Positions 25,529 through 33,553 of a stretch of DNA of 64,000 nt are shown piece by piece. Below the pieces are notes generated by a model, which worked only from the letters and a program-made list of their open reading frames with translations, was not told the origin of the DNA and did not search any database. The stretch's first letter is position 1; each line of letters starts with the position of its first letter. This stretch comes from an uncultured Oscillospiraceae bacterium (GTDB lineage: Bacteria; Bacillota; Clostridia; Oscillospirales; Oscillospiraceae). The stretch spans positions 17,609-81,608 of the forward strand of contig CAKTIE010000008.1 of assembly GCA_934565655.1 (NCBI GenBank), in the 5' to 3' direction. The position numbers and the translations under genes are program-made.

Positions 25529-26452
25529 TCAGATGATGTAGTTGTCCAGATAGCGCTTGGACAGGCGGATGGAGTTCAGGATATCCTCACGGGTACCCTC
25601 GAAGGCCTTGTCCTCTACCTCGATCACAGCGTTGCCGTCGTAGCGGATGTCGTTGAGCGCCGCGATAAAGGCCGCCCAGTTCACGTCGCCATGTCCGGGG
25701 ATCACGGGAGCCATGTAGTCCAGCGGATAGGCCAGCACGCCGCACTCCGCCAGCTTTTCGGGGTACAGCTTGATGTCCTTGAAGTGGACGTGGAACAGCT
25801 TGTCCTTGAACTCATAGACGGTTTTGACGTAGTCCATCTGCTGCCATACATAGTGGCTGGGGTCGAAGTTCAGGCCGAAGTTGGGACTGGGCAGACGGCG
25901 GAACAGCTCACGGAAGATATCCGGTGTGCACATCAGGTTCTGGCCGCCGGGCCACTGGTCGGCACCGAACAGCATGGGGCAGTTCTCGATGGCGACCTTG
26001 ACGCCGCACTCCTCAGCCAGACGGATGATGGGAGGCCAGATCTCGTCAAACAGCTGATAGTTTTCCTCGCGGGTCTTGTGCTGGTCGCGGCCGATGAAGG
26101 TGGTGACCATGCCCACGCCCAGCTTTTCGCTGGCGCGGATCAGCGTTTTCAGATGGTCGATAGCGGCGGCGCGCTTTTCAGCATCGGGATCCATGGTGTT
26201 GGGATAAAAGGCCAGCGAAGAGATGGTCAGCCCCTTCCCTGCTGCGTAATCCACCACATGGCGGGCGTAATCGTCATCCTCCAGCACGCGGGCGCAGTCG
26301 ATATGGCTGACGCCGGCATAGCGGCGCTCCGCCTTACCGGCAGGCCAGCAGGCCACCTCCAGACAACGGAAGCCCATCTCCGCGGCGATATCCACCGCTT
26401 CCTCATACGTCCAGCCATCCAGAATGGCGGTCAGCAGTCCGAATTTCATCAT
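25529..26452 (-). CDS. Sugar phosphate isomerase/epimerase family protein
   Basis: A 307-residue TIM-barrel protein of the same fold as its neighbour but only distantly similar. Metal-site segments: I-E-N-C-P-M, F-D-P-S-H, V-H-F-K-D, G-H-G-D-V-N-W and I-E-V-E-D. The pairing of two isomerases with two dehydrogenases resembles inositol and 3-keto-glycoside catabolic clusters. Start after AGGAGG. Confidence 0.88.
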   Translation of the reverse strand: MMKFGLLTAILDGWTYEEAVDIAAEMGFRCLEVACWPAGKAERRYAGVSHIDCARVLEDDDYARHVVDYAAGKGLTISSLAFYPNTMDPDAEKRAAAIDHLKTLIRASEKLGVGMVTTFIGRDQHKTREENYQLFDEIWPPIIRLAEECGVKVAIENCPMLFGADQWPGGQNLMCTPDIFRELFRRLPSPNFGLNFDPSHYVWQQMDYVKTVYEFKDKLFHVHFKDIKLYPEKLAECGVLAYPLDYMAPVIPGHGDVNWAAFIAALNDIRYDGNAVIEVEDKAFEGTREDILNSIRLSKRYLDNYII

Positions 26453-26471
26453 AGCGTTTCTCCTCCTTGCT

Positions 26472-27515
26472 TCAGCGGTTTTCGGGAATGTCTACCGCGG
26501 TGCCTGCCTTGGCGGATTCCAGAGAGGCAAACACGGCGCGCATGGCGTACAGGGCCTCCTCGCCGGAGATCTCCGGCGGGGTGTTGGTCTCCAGGCAATT
26601 CATCCACAGGTCGATCACGCCGGACTTGGTCTGGTTGTCGTTGGTCTGGATCTGCTCCACGTCGTAGACCTTTTCCGTGCCGTCGTCCAGCTTCACCACG
26701 ATGGAGTGGGCGGGATCGTCATAGATGCGCATGATGCCCTTCTCGCCGTAGAGAATGGTGGAGTTATCCTCCGCGCCGTAGTAGGTCCAGCTGGCGGTCA
26801 TGGTGCCCATGGTGCCGCCGGACATCTCGTAAATGCAGATGGCGTTGTCGTCCACGCCGATCAGCTGGCCGCTGGCGTCCTTCTTATCCAGCGTTACCAC
26901 GCGGGCGGTGGTGCGCACCACATGCTGACCCGTCAGGAACTGGATCAGGTCAGTCTTGTGGATGCCAAGATCCGCCATGGCGCCCATGGCAGCCTTGTTC
27001 TTGTCGAAGAACCAGGTGTTCTTGCCGGGATCCACCGACCAGGTCTCGGGGCCGCCGTGACCGAAGGTGGTACGGAAGGTGATGATGCGGCCGATCATGC
27101 CCTGATCGATCAGCTCCTTGGCCACCGCGTGGGCCTTGGCCAGACGCTGGTTGTGGCCGATCATCAGGAACTTCCCCGCTTCATGGGCGGTCTTGACCAT
27201 CTCCTCGCACTCCTCCAGCGTGGTGGCCATGGGCTTTTCACACAGCACATGCTTACCGGCCTTCAGGGCGGCGATGGTGATGGGCGCGTGGGCATGGTTG
27301 GCCACGCAGACGCTGACTGCGTCGATGGCGGGATCGGCCAGCATGGCCTCAGCGGACTCATAGGCCTTGCCGCCGTACTGAGCGGCCAGCTCGGCGGCGC
27401 GCTGGGTATTCAGATCATAGAAGCCTGCCAGCTCCGCATAGGGATTCTCCGCGTATTCGGGGATGTGACGTACCTGCGCGATCTTGCCGCAGCCGATGAT
27501 ACCGATTCGGAACAT
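26472..27515 (-). CDS. Gfo/Idh/MocA-family oxidoreductase
   Basis: A 347-residue NAD(P)-dependent dehydrogenase with G-I-I-G-C-G-K-I-A, C-E-K-P-M-A-T and the catalytic D-L-G-I-H-K-T-D segment. It is the first catabolic gene after the transporter genes. It differs from the other family member at 23711, suggesting two successive oxidation or reduction steps. Confidence 0.9.
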   Translation of the reverse strand: MFRIGIIGCGKIAQVRHIPEYAENPYAELAGFYDLNTQRAAELAAQYGGKAYESAEAMLADPAIDAVSVCVANHAHAPITIAALKAGKHVLCEKPMATTLEECEEMVKTAHEAGKFLMIGHNQRLAKAHAVAKELIDQGMIGRIITFRTTFGHGGPETWSVDPGKNTWFFDKNKAAMGAMADLGIHKTDLIQFLTGQHVVRTTARVVTLDKKDASGQLIGVDDNAICIYEMSGGTMGTMTASWTYYGAEDNSTILYGEKGIMRIYDDPAHSIVVKLDDGTEKVYDVEQIQTNDNQTKSGVIDLWMNCLETNTPPEISGEEALYAMRAVFASLESAKAGTAVDIPENR

Positions 27516-27566
27516 AATTGTGACCTCCTGTTATGATGAAATGGAAATATTCACAGATATTCAGCG

Positions 27567-27593
27567 GCCACCGGCTTATGAAAAGCCGGTGGC
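27567..27593 (-). terminator. Hairpin between transporter and catabolic genes
   Basis: GCCACCGGCTT / AAGCCGGTGGC, 11-bp stem and 5-base loop, with no T-tract on the minus strand. Likely a partial terminator or an mRNA-stabilising end that sets transporter over enzyme expression. Confidence 0.65.
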
Positions 27594-27610
27594 GCGGTTT
27601 GATAGGGTGA

Positions 27611-28654
27611 TCAGGCGTTATCCTTCTTCTGCAGCAACACGGCAAAGATAATGATGGCACCCTTGACGGCGTCGCACAGGAAGGTAGGCACACCGACAGT
27701 GTTCAGGATATTGTTCATGACGCCGATGATCAGCATACCGAGGAAAGCGCCGACCAGACTGCCCTTACCGCCGGACATGGCCGTGCCGCCCACGATAACG
27801 GCGGCGATGGCATCCATCTCATAGCCGTTACCGGCGTTGGCAAAGTCCATGGAGCCGATACGGGCCACATAGATCACGGCGGCAATGGCGCACATCACGC
27901 CGCCCAGGGCGTAGATGCGGCGCTTGACGCGGCTGACATTGATACCGGACAGCTTGGCGGCCCGCTCGTTGGAGCCGACGGCGATGGTCTGGCGGCCAAA
28001 GGCGGTCTTTTTGAAGATGATGTGCATCAGCACCACCACGGCCACCCAATAGATGATGGGCAGGATCACCTGGCCGCCAATCTTGGCGGAGGTCAGCAGC
28101 TTGAAGCTGTCGGGCACCTCGGGGTTGAACTGCTTGGTCAGCTGCTGGGTAACGGAACGGAAGATCTTCATGGTACCCAGCGTGGCGATGAAGGGCGGCA
28201 GCTTACCGTAGGCGATCAGGCAGCCGTTCATCTCACCGAACACCATGCCCAGCACCAGCACCAGAATGATGGCGATGATGTACGCGCCCACGCCGGTGAT
28301 GCCGATCTTGGCCAGCAGGCCGTTCGTGGGCGTGATGAGATACATCAGCACTGCGCCCAGCGCGCACATCATGGAGCCGACGGACAGGTCGATGCCGCCG
28401 GAGATGATGATGAAGCACATGCCCAGAGCGATGATACCGGCGTATGTATTGTTGCGCAGGATGTTCAGCCACGCGCGGCCCATGGCGCCGAACATGCCGC
28501 CCACGGAACCGATGTTGATGGCCTGTACCACGCACTGGATCAGCACCATGATGACCAGCGCGAAGATGGTGGAGAACATGGCGTTCTGCGACCAGTTGCT
28601 CTTGAACCAGCCCAGAAAACCGCCCTTCTCATTCAGAAGCTTCTTTTTATCCAT
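27611..28654 (-). CDS. Sugar ABC transporter permease, RbsC type
   Basis: A 347-residue inner-membrane protein with about ten hydrophobic segments and the RbsC-family signatures G-I-D-L-S-V-G-S and G-G-T-A-M-S-G-G-K-G-S-L-V-G-A. It pairs with the ATPase and binding protein encoded upstream to import a monosaccharide or polyol. Confidence 0.93.
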   Translation of the reverse strand: MDKKKLLNEKGGFLGWFKSNWSQNAMFSTIFALVIMVLIQCVVQAINIGSVGGMFGAMGRAWLNILRNNTYAGIIALGMCFIIISGGIDLSVGSMMCALGAVLMYLITPTNGLLAKIGITGVGAYIIAIILVLVLGMVFGEMNGCLIAYGKLPPFIATLGTMKIFRSVTQQLTKQFNPEVPDSFKLLTSAKIGGQVILPIIYWVAVVVLMHIIFKKTAFGRQTIAVGSNERAAKLSGINVSRVKRRIYALGGVMCAIAAVIYVARIGSMDFANAGNGYEMDAIAAVIVGGTAMSGGKGSLVGAFLGMLIIGVMNNILNTVGVPTFLCDAVKGAIIIFAVLLQKKDNA

Positions 28655-28656
28655 GC

Positions 28657-30153
28657 TTATTCTCCCTCCTGCTGACCGCCGCCGGTGGCCAGATACATGA
28701 TGTTATGTTCGTTCATATCGCTGCCGGCCACCTCGCCGACAATGCGGCCATGGAACATGACAAGGCTCCTGTCGCACACGCGGATGATCTCCTGCGCCTC
28801 AGAGCTCAGCACGATCACGGCCACTCCCTCGCCCGCCAAGCGGTGGATAATGGCGTAGATCTCCTCCTTGGCGCCCACGTCGACGCCCTGGGTGGGGTTG
28901 TCCAGGATCAGTACCTTCGGATCGGACATCAGCCATTTGGCCAGCACTACCTTCTGCTGGTTGCCGCCGGACAGGCTGCCGATCAGATCCATCCGGTCGC
29001 CCATCTTGATGCGCAGCGCTTCCTCCTGCTGGCGGAACAGTTCCTCCTGCCGGGCAAAGTCGATAAAGGGGCCCTTGCGGATATTGGGCAGATGGACGAT
29101 GGAGCCGTTGTCCAGAATGGTCATATCCTTAATGATGCCGTTTTCCTTACGGTTGCGGGGCAGATACGCCAGACCGGCGGCCAGCGCCTGATGGGTATCG
29201 GTGTTGTGTACCTCTTTGCCGGACAGATATACCTTGCCGGTGTACTTGCCGCCCATGGCGCCAAAGACCGTCTGGAACAGTTCGCTGCGGCCGTCGCCCA
29301 GCAGGCCGGTAACACCCAGCACCTCACCGGCATGAACGGTCAGGGAAACGTCAAAGAAATGGCGATCGTCGGACATGGCTTCCAGCCGCAGTATCTCGTC
29401 GCCCTTCTGCTGGTCGCGGGTCAGAATATCCATCTGCACCTCATGGCCCACCATGTGGGCGGCCAGCTGACGGGTATCAGTGTTGCTGACCAGGTCGGCG
29501 GCCACCATGCTGCCGTCACGCAGAACGGTAAAGCGGTCGCAGATCTCCATGACCTCGTTGAGCTTGTGGCTGATGAACACGATGCCCACACCCTGCTCCT
29601 TCAGCGTCCGCATCATGGCAAAGACACGCTGGATCTCGGGATCGGTCAGGGATGTGGTGGGCTCGTCCATGATGATGATGGAGGCGTCCTGCATCATGGC
29701 GCGGGCGATCTCCACAATCTGCTTGTAGGAGGCGTCCAGATCCCGCACCATGGTGGAGGGATCCAGCGTCAGGTTCATCCGCTCGAACAGCTCCGCCGTC
29801 TGCCGCTTCATCTCGCGGGCATCCAGAAACACACCCTTCTGCTTCAGATGGGTCAGGAACATGTTTTCGTAGATGGTCAGGTCATTGATCAGGTTCAGCT
29901 CCTGATGGATAAAGGCGATACCGGCATCCAGCGAATCCACGGGGCTGGCGAAATGCACAGGCTTTCCGTCCAGTTCGATAACGCCCTTGTCGGCGGGCAG
30001 AACGCCGCCCAGGATGTTCATCAGCGTGGATTTACCAGCGCCATTCTCACCCAGCAGTGCGCAGATCTCACCGGTCTTTAGGGAAAAATCCACATCCTGA
30101 AGCACGTTGTTGGCGCCGAAGGATTTGCAGATCCCCTGCATGGTCAGGTTCAA
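28657..30153 (-). CDS. Sugar ABC transporter ATP-binding protein, RbsA type
   Basis: A 498-residue protein with two ABC domains. The first has Walker A G-E-N-G-A-G-K-S-T and D-E-P-T-T-S-L-T; the second has a degenerate A-loop (G-L-L-G-D-G-R-S-E), L-S-G-G-N-Q-Q-K and D-N-P-T-Q-G-V-D, as usual in RbsA/MglA. The start is TTG at 30153 (M-N-L-T-M-Q-G-I), after GGAAGTGAT; the frame upstream runs through the intergenic region. It starts the second gene of the operon and ends 2 bases before the permease. Confidence 0.92.
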   Translation of the reverse strand: MNLTMQGICKSFGANNVLQDVDFSLKTGEICALLGENGAGKSTLMNILGGVLPADKGVIELDGKPVHFASPVDSLDAGIAFIHQELNLINDLTIYENMFLTHLKQKGVFLDAREMKRQTAELFERMNLTLDPSTMVRDLDASYKQIVEIARAMMQDASIIIMDEPTTSLTDPEIQRVFAMMRTLKEQGVGIVFISHKLNEVMEICDRFTVLRDGSMVAADLVSNTDTRQLAAHMVGHEVQMDILTRDQQKGDEILRLEAMSDDRHFFDVSLTVHAGEVLGVTGLLGDGRSELFQTVFGAMGGKYTGKVYLSGKEVHNTDTHQALAAGLAYLPRNRKENGIIKDMTILDNGSIVHLPNIRKGPFIDFARQEELFRQQEEALRIKMGDRMDLIGSLSGGNQQKVVLAKWLMSDPKVLILDNPTQGVDVGAKEEIYAIIHRLAGEGVAVIVLSSEAQEIIRVCDRSLVMFHGRIVGEVAGSDMNEHNIMYLATGGGQQEGE

Positions 30154-30276
30154 ACGATCACTTCCATTCCTATGGTATTGTCGTCCCGCGTGCTGCGCGG
30201 CGGGACAATGTATTTTGCAAAAAAACGCCGGAAAAGCCGTTTCCGGCACTTTTTCGCCAAACACGGGAAAAACAAG

Positions 30277-30307
30277 GAAGGGCTATGGCTATCAGCCATA
30301 GCCCTTC
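30277..30307 (-). terminator. Terminator after the substrate-binding protein gene
   Basis: 14-bp stem GAAGGGCTATGGCT / AGCCATAGCCCTTC with loop ATC, followed on the minus strand by CTTGTTTTT. Partial readthrough would give more binding protein than membrane components, as is common. Confidence 0.88.
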
Positions 30308-30342
30308 TCTTGAAAAGCAGATTGTCTCTTTGTGCTTACCGA

Positions 30343-31320
30343 TTAATACACGGTGTTGTTTTCGTCCAGATAATCAGCAACGTTGTCAGCGGAAACGATG
30401 GTGGTGGGGATCACGACCACGGGATCCACAGTTTCGCCGTTCATGACCTTGATAGCGGTCTCGATAGCGTCCTCAACCATGTTGGGGCTGTACAGAGCGG
30501 AGGCGGGGCCGTAAGTAGCATAAGCCTCGTCAGCGATCATCTTGAAGTAGGCCTGGCAACCGCCGCCGCCGGTGATGGCCTTAACGTCAGTACGGCCAGC
30601 CTCGACCAGGGTGTTCAGAGTACCGATGGAGGTCTCATCATCCATGGAGAAGATAGCGTCGATCTGGGGATTGGCCTCCAGGATGTCGGCCATAGCGGAC
30701 TGAGCGTCAGCAGCAGCGAAGCTGTTCAGCTGATACTCAACGATGTTGGTCGTGTCATAGCCAATCTCGTCCAGGTAGGCATAGAAGCCTTCCTTACGCA
30801 GCTGGCAGACGCTGCCGGAAGAGGGAACGTCCAGGACAACGATGTGAGCGGCCTCGCCAACCTTATCGGTGATGTACTTGGCGGACTGGTAACCCATGTC
30901 CTTGTTATCGCCGGTGACCTTGTAGATGCCGGTGCAGTCCACGTCAACGTCGAAGTTCACAACGGGGATGCCGGAGTCAATGATCTCCTGCATGGCGGTC
31001 TCCATGCCGGACCACTGGGGCCAGGACACGATGACGGTGGCGCCCCAGGCGACCAGATCGTTCAGAGCGGAAGCCATCTCAGCAGCGTCGGAAGAGGTGG
31101 TGATCTTGTACTCCAGGTTGTTGTCCTTGCAGTACTTCTCGGCGTAGTAAGCAACGCCGGCAACCCAGCCGTGGGTCACGTCAGGAGCAGCGATACCGAC
31201 CTTAACGGTCTTCGCGGTGTCCTGATCGTCGGGCTGATCGTTGGTGGTGTCGCCACCGCCGCAGGCCACCAGAGACAGGGCCATGACCAGCGCCAGAATG
31301 AGAGCTAACACTTTTTTCAT
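30343..31320 (-). CDS. Sugar ABC transporter substrate-binding lipoprotein
   Basis: A 325-residue periplasmic-binding-protein type 1 (RbsB-like) lipoprotein. Signal peptide with lipobox L-V-A-C, Cys20 as lipid anchor, then an acidic spacer. The body has K-V-G-I-A-A-P-D-V-T-H-G-W, I-P-V-V-N-F-D-V-D-V-D and D-A-I-F-S-M-D-D-E. First and probably most expressed gene of the sugar operon. Confidence 0.95.
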   Translation of the reverse strand: MKKVLALILALVMALSLVACGGGDTTNDQPDDQDTAKTVKVGIAAPDVTHGWVAGVAYYAEKYCKDNNLEYKITTSSDAAEMASALNDLVAWGATVIVSWPQWSGMETAMQEIIDSGIPVVNFDVDVDCTGIYKVTGDNKDMGYQSAKYITDKVGEAAHIVVLDVPSSGSVCQLRKEGFYAYLDEIGYDTTNIVEYQLNSFAAADAQSAMADILEANPQIDAIFSMDDETSIGTLNTLVEAGRTDVKAITGGGGCQAYFKMIADEAYATYGPASALYSPNMVEDAIETAIKVMNGETVDPVVVIPTTIVSADNVADYLDENNTVY

Positions 31321-31456
31321 TCTAAACTTTCCTCCATATTATTTTTATTCCGCGGCCATAAGACCGGAGAATACCACAAAAGCAGCCGCCTGCGGACAGA
31401 CGGGACACGCCGGAGCGATGCTCGACGGCATTTCATACATTTGTAACATTTCCTGC

Positions 31457-31485
31457 ATTATAGCACGGCGGCCTGTCCCTGTCAA
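31457..31485 (-). promoter_or_regulatory. Perfect consensus promoter of the sugar ABC operon
   Basis: TTGACA (31485-31480), 17 bases, TATAAT (31462-31457). It leaves a leader of about 130 bases. No regulator gene lies nearby and no clear operator palindrome was seen. Confidence 0.88.
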
Positions 31486-31639
31486 CGAGTTTCAATCTTA
31501 GCAATTTCTTCCCGCGGTTTTCTTGGCAGGTTTTTCAAATTGTGCCGTCAAATATTTGCGGCGCTTGTAAATATTGCTGTTGATTGACGAATGTTGCCCT
31601 TTAAAGGGGGAAAGAGCAGCCCGAAGGCCGCTCTTTTTC

Positions 31640-33148
31640 TTATAAACGCTTTTTGGGGATCAGCAGCATATACTGTCCCGCGTCACTGTCCTGCTCCAGC
31701 TGGTTGGCGCTGCGGATGGCATCCTCATCCGTATGATACCGCTTGGCGATGTCCCACAGGGTCTCCCCTTTCCCCAACCGGCACAGCACCAGACTGGGGC
31801 GGGCGGCAATGTCGTCGTCAGGCTCGGTCACCGTCACGGAGGTAATGCCGCTGATGGAGGATTCACCGGTATTCGCCATAAGGAAGGTGACCGGAAGAAC
31901 GACCTGACACGCGCCGCCGGTAAATTGCAGCGCCGCACGGCAGCAGCAGGCGGATACGGGTCCGTTGACCTCCGGAACGGCGGCGCTGCATTCGATCGTG
32001 CGCTCTGTACTGACGGGCGCGCCGGATTCGTCCAGATAGAGGAGCCGTACATGCAGTGTCGTGCGCAGCGTCACCTGCTCCTCCTCCGGAAACGCTTCTG
32101 CCGGTGTGCAGTCGATGGCGGTGACGCTGATGAACGGCTCCGCGCCGTCGAATTCCAGCCGCACCCGGGCGTCCTGCTGTACGCTGCTGTCCGGCTGCGC
32201 CAGAGGAATGGTGATATTCTGCCGCTCCAGCACCGTGTCAAAGCGGGTGCTGTACAGATCCTCAATATAAGTAATGGTACGGCTCTGATAGGCCAGCAGA
32301 CTGATGTCCACACGGGCCGTCAGACCAAAGCCGCTGCCGCTGTCCGTCCGCATGACCCGGATGTCACACTCCCCGATCTGGGGACAGAGCGTATATTCGG
32401 CGTCCTCCGGCAGCTCCGCCACATCCAGTATCTGAGAGAACGGAAGCGCGGCGTCATACTGCCGCAGCGTCTGGCCGTCATCCCGGTAAAGGACGCAGAG
32501 CTGCATCTCGCCCTTTACCATCAGCTTATTGCCCAGCCGCTGTGCCGACAGGATCGTGGGACATACACGATGCAGCAGGATATCCTCCGGCGTGCAGCCG
32601 TTATCCAGCAGCACATCATCCGTAAAGGAGAACCCCTTTTCAGATACAGCGGTCAGAAGGGAAAGCTCCAGCTTCTGACGGCGCGTGCAGATGGCTGCGC
32701 CGTCCTGAACGCCGCAGGCGATCCGGCGCTTGACGGCCCGGTATCCGGTGACGGTGATCTCCGGCATGACCTTGACATACAGCTTCCGCGATGTGACGGC
32801 GCGGGCCTCCGCCAGCAGGACACGTCCCTCGGCAAAAAGAGTGCCGCATCCGGCCAGCGACCGGTCATCCAGCACACAGGAGAACGGCACGGATACTGAC
32901 AGGCTCCGCAGCCCCACGGCCTCCTCGGAGGTGTAAAGAACCGTTACCTTCACGCTTCCGGATACGGTACAGTGCGCCTCCGTCAGCTGCCGCTCCCGTA
33001 TCGTAAGGCGTCCCACGGTGTCCACGATCCGCGCCATGTCGGGACAATACTCCGGAATGGCGGTCTCCAGCGATTCCTCGTGGGTGGATACGACGCCGGG
33101 TGACGCTTCGTAACAGAAAATATCTTCAAATTGCAAGCTCAAATCCAT
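31640..33148 (-). CDS. Spore-coat-assembly-like protein: SPOCS (DUF3794) domains plus LysM
   Basis: A 502-residue protein. The opening D-L-S-L-Q-F-E-D-I-F-C-Y-E-A and I-P-E-Y-C-P-D-M-A-R-I are typical of the SPOCS/DUF3794 proteins of Clostridia; repeated beta-rich units run to about residue 440. A LysM domain closes the protein (G-E-T-L-W-D-I-A-K-R-Y-H, residues about 455-500). Bacillus SpoVID and SafA combine similar parts to bind coat to cortex. It sits upstream in the same direction as no other gene but is next to spoVM, in a sporulation neighbourhood. Confidence 0.85.
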   Translation of the reverse strand: MDLSLQFEDIFCYEASPGVVSTHEESLETAIPEYCPDMARIVDTVGRLTIRERQLTEAHCTVSGSVKVTVLYTSEEAVGLRSLSVSVPFSCVLDDRSLAGCGTLFAEGRVLLAEARAVTSRKLYVKVMPEITVTGYRAVKRRIACGVQDGAAICTRRQKLELSLLTAVSEKGFSFTDDVLLDNGCTPEDILLHRVCPTILSAQRLGNKLMVKGEMQLCVLYRDDGQTLRQYDAALPFSQILDVAELPEDAEYTLCPQIGECDIRVMRTDSGSGFGLTARVDISLLAYQSRTITYIEDLYSTRFDTVLERQNITIPLAQPDSSVQQDARVRLEFDGAEPFISVTAIDCTPAEAFPEEEQVTLRTTLHVRLLYLDESGAPVSTERTIECSAAVPEVNGPVSACCCRAALQFTGGACQVVLPVTFLMANTGESSISGITSVTVTEPDDDIAARPSLVLCRLGKGETLWDIAKRYHTDEDAIRSANQLEQDSDAGQYMLLIPKKRL

Positions 33149-33204
33149 ATGCTCCGCCCTCTCAATCGGTATTGTTACTCCACTGTATGAGAGGCATGTT
33201 TCGT

Positions 33205-33279
33205 TTATTCCTTGATGCCGAAAATACTGCGCAGCAGGCCCCGCAGCATCCTTGGCGCCTTCCAGACCACGATCTTCAT
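33205..33279 (-). CDS. spoVM: SpoVM-like amphipathic spore peptide (24 residues)
   Basis: A tiny gene preceded by a perfect AAGGAGGT, 7 bases from the ATG. The product begins M-K-I-V-V-W-K-A-P-R, has L-R-G-L-L-R-S-I-F-G in the middle and ends I-K-E. Bacillus SpoVM (26 residues) has the same plan: short strand, proline, amphipathic helix with G-x-x-R and a basic tail. SpoVM recognises the curved outer forespore membrane and recruits SpoIVA. The match is by pattern and by the sporulation context, not by alignment. Confidence 0.82.
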   Translation of the reverse strand: MKIVVWKAPRMLRGLLRSIFGIKE

Positions 33280-33283
33280 GTCG

Positions 33284-33436
33284 TTACCTCCTTTTCAAGC
33301 ATGCGATCCCGCAGGCGATCAGCAGGAAGGCCACCAGAAACATCAGACAGCCTACCGGGAATACCGCCGCGATGAAGATGCCCAATCCCAGCGCCAGCGC
33401 GCAGATCCCCAGACAATGCTCGCCGTTCCCTCTCAT
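33284..33436 (-). CDS. Small membrane protein overlapping the spoVM ribosome site
   Basis: A 50-residue protein with two hydrophobic stretches (C-L-G-I-C-A-L-A-L-G-L-G-I-F-I-A-A-V-F and F-L-V-A-F-L-L-I-A-C-G-I) and a basic end K-R-R. AGGAGGGG precedes the ATG by about 5 bases. Its stop codon TAA is the last part of the AAGGAGGTAA used as the spoVM ribosome site, so the two are coupled. Function unknown. Confidence 0.72.
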   Translation of the reverse strand: MRGNGEHCLGICALALGLGIFIAAVFPVGCLMFLVAFLLIACGIACLKRR

Positions 33437-33506
33437 GTGGTCCCCTCCTCCCTGCCAGGCTTCTGTTTCATCCTATGTGGCCGCGGCCGAAGCGGTGACG
33501 AAAAAA

Positions 33507-33534
33507 GAAAGCCTTCCCAAGCGGGAAGGCTTTC
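33507..33534 (-). terminator. Terminator of the flavin oxidoreductase gene
   Basis: Perfect 12-bp stem GAAAGCCTTCCC / GGGAAGGCTTTC, loop AAGC, with TTTTTT following on the minus strand. Confidence 0.93.
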
Positions 33535-33553
33535 CAAATATTGCGGGAATCTG

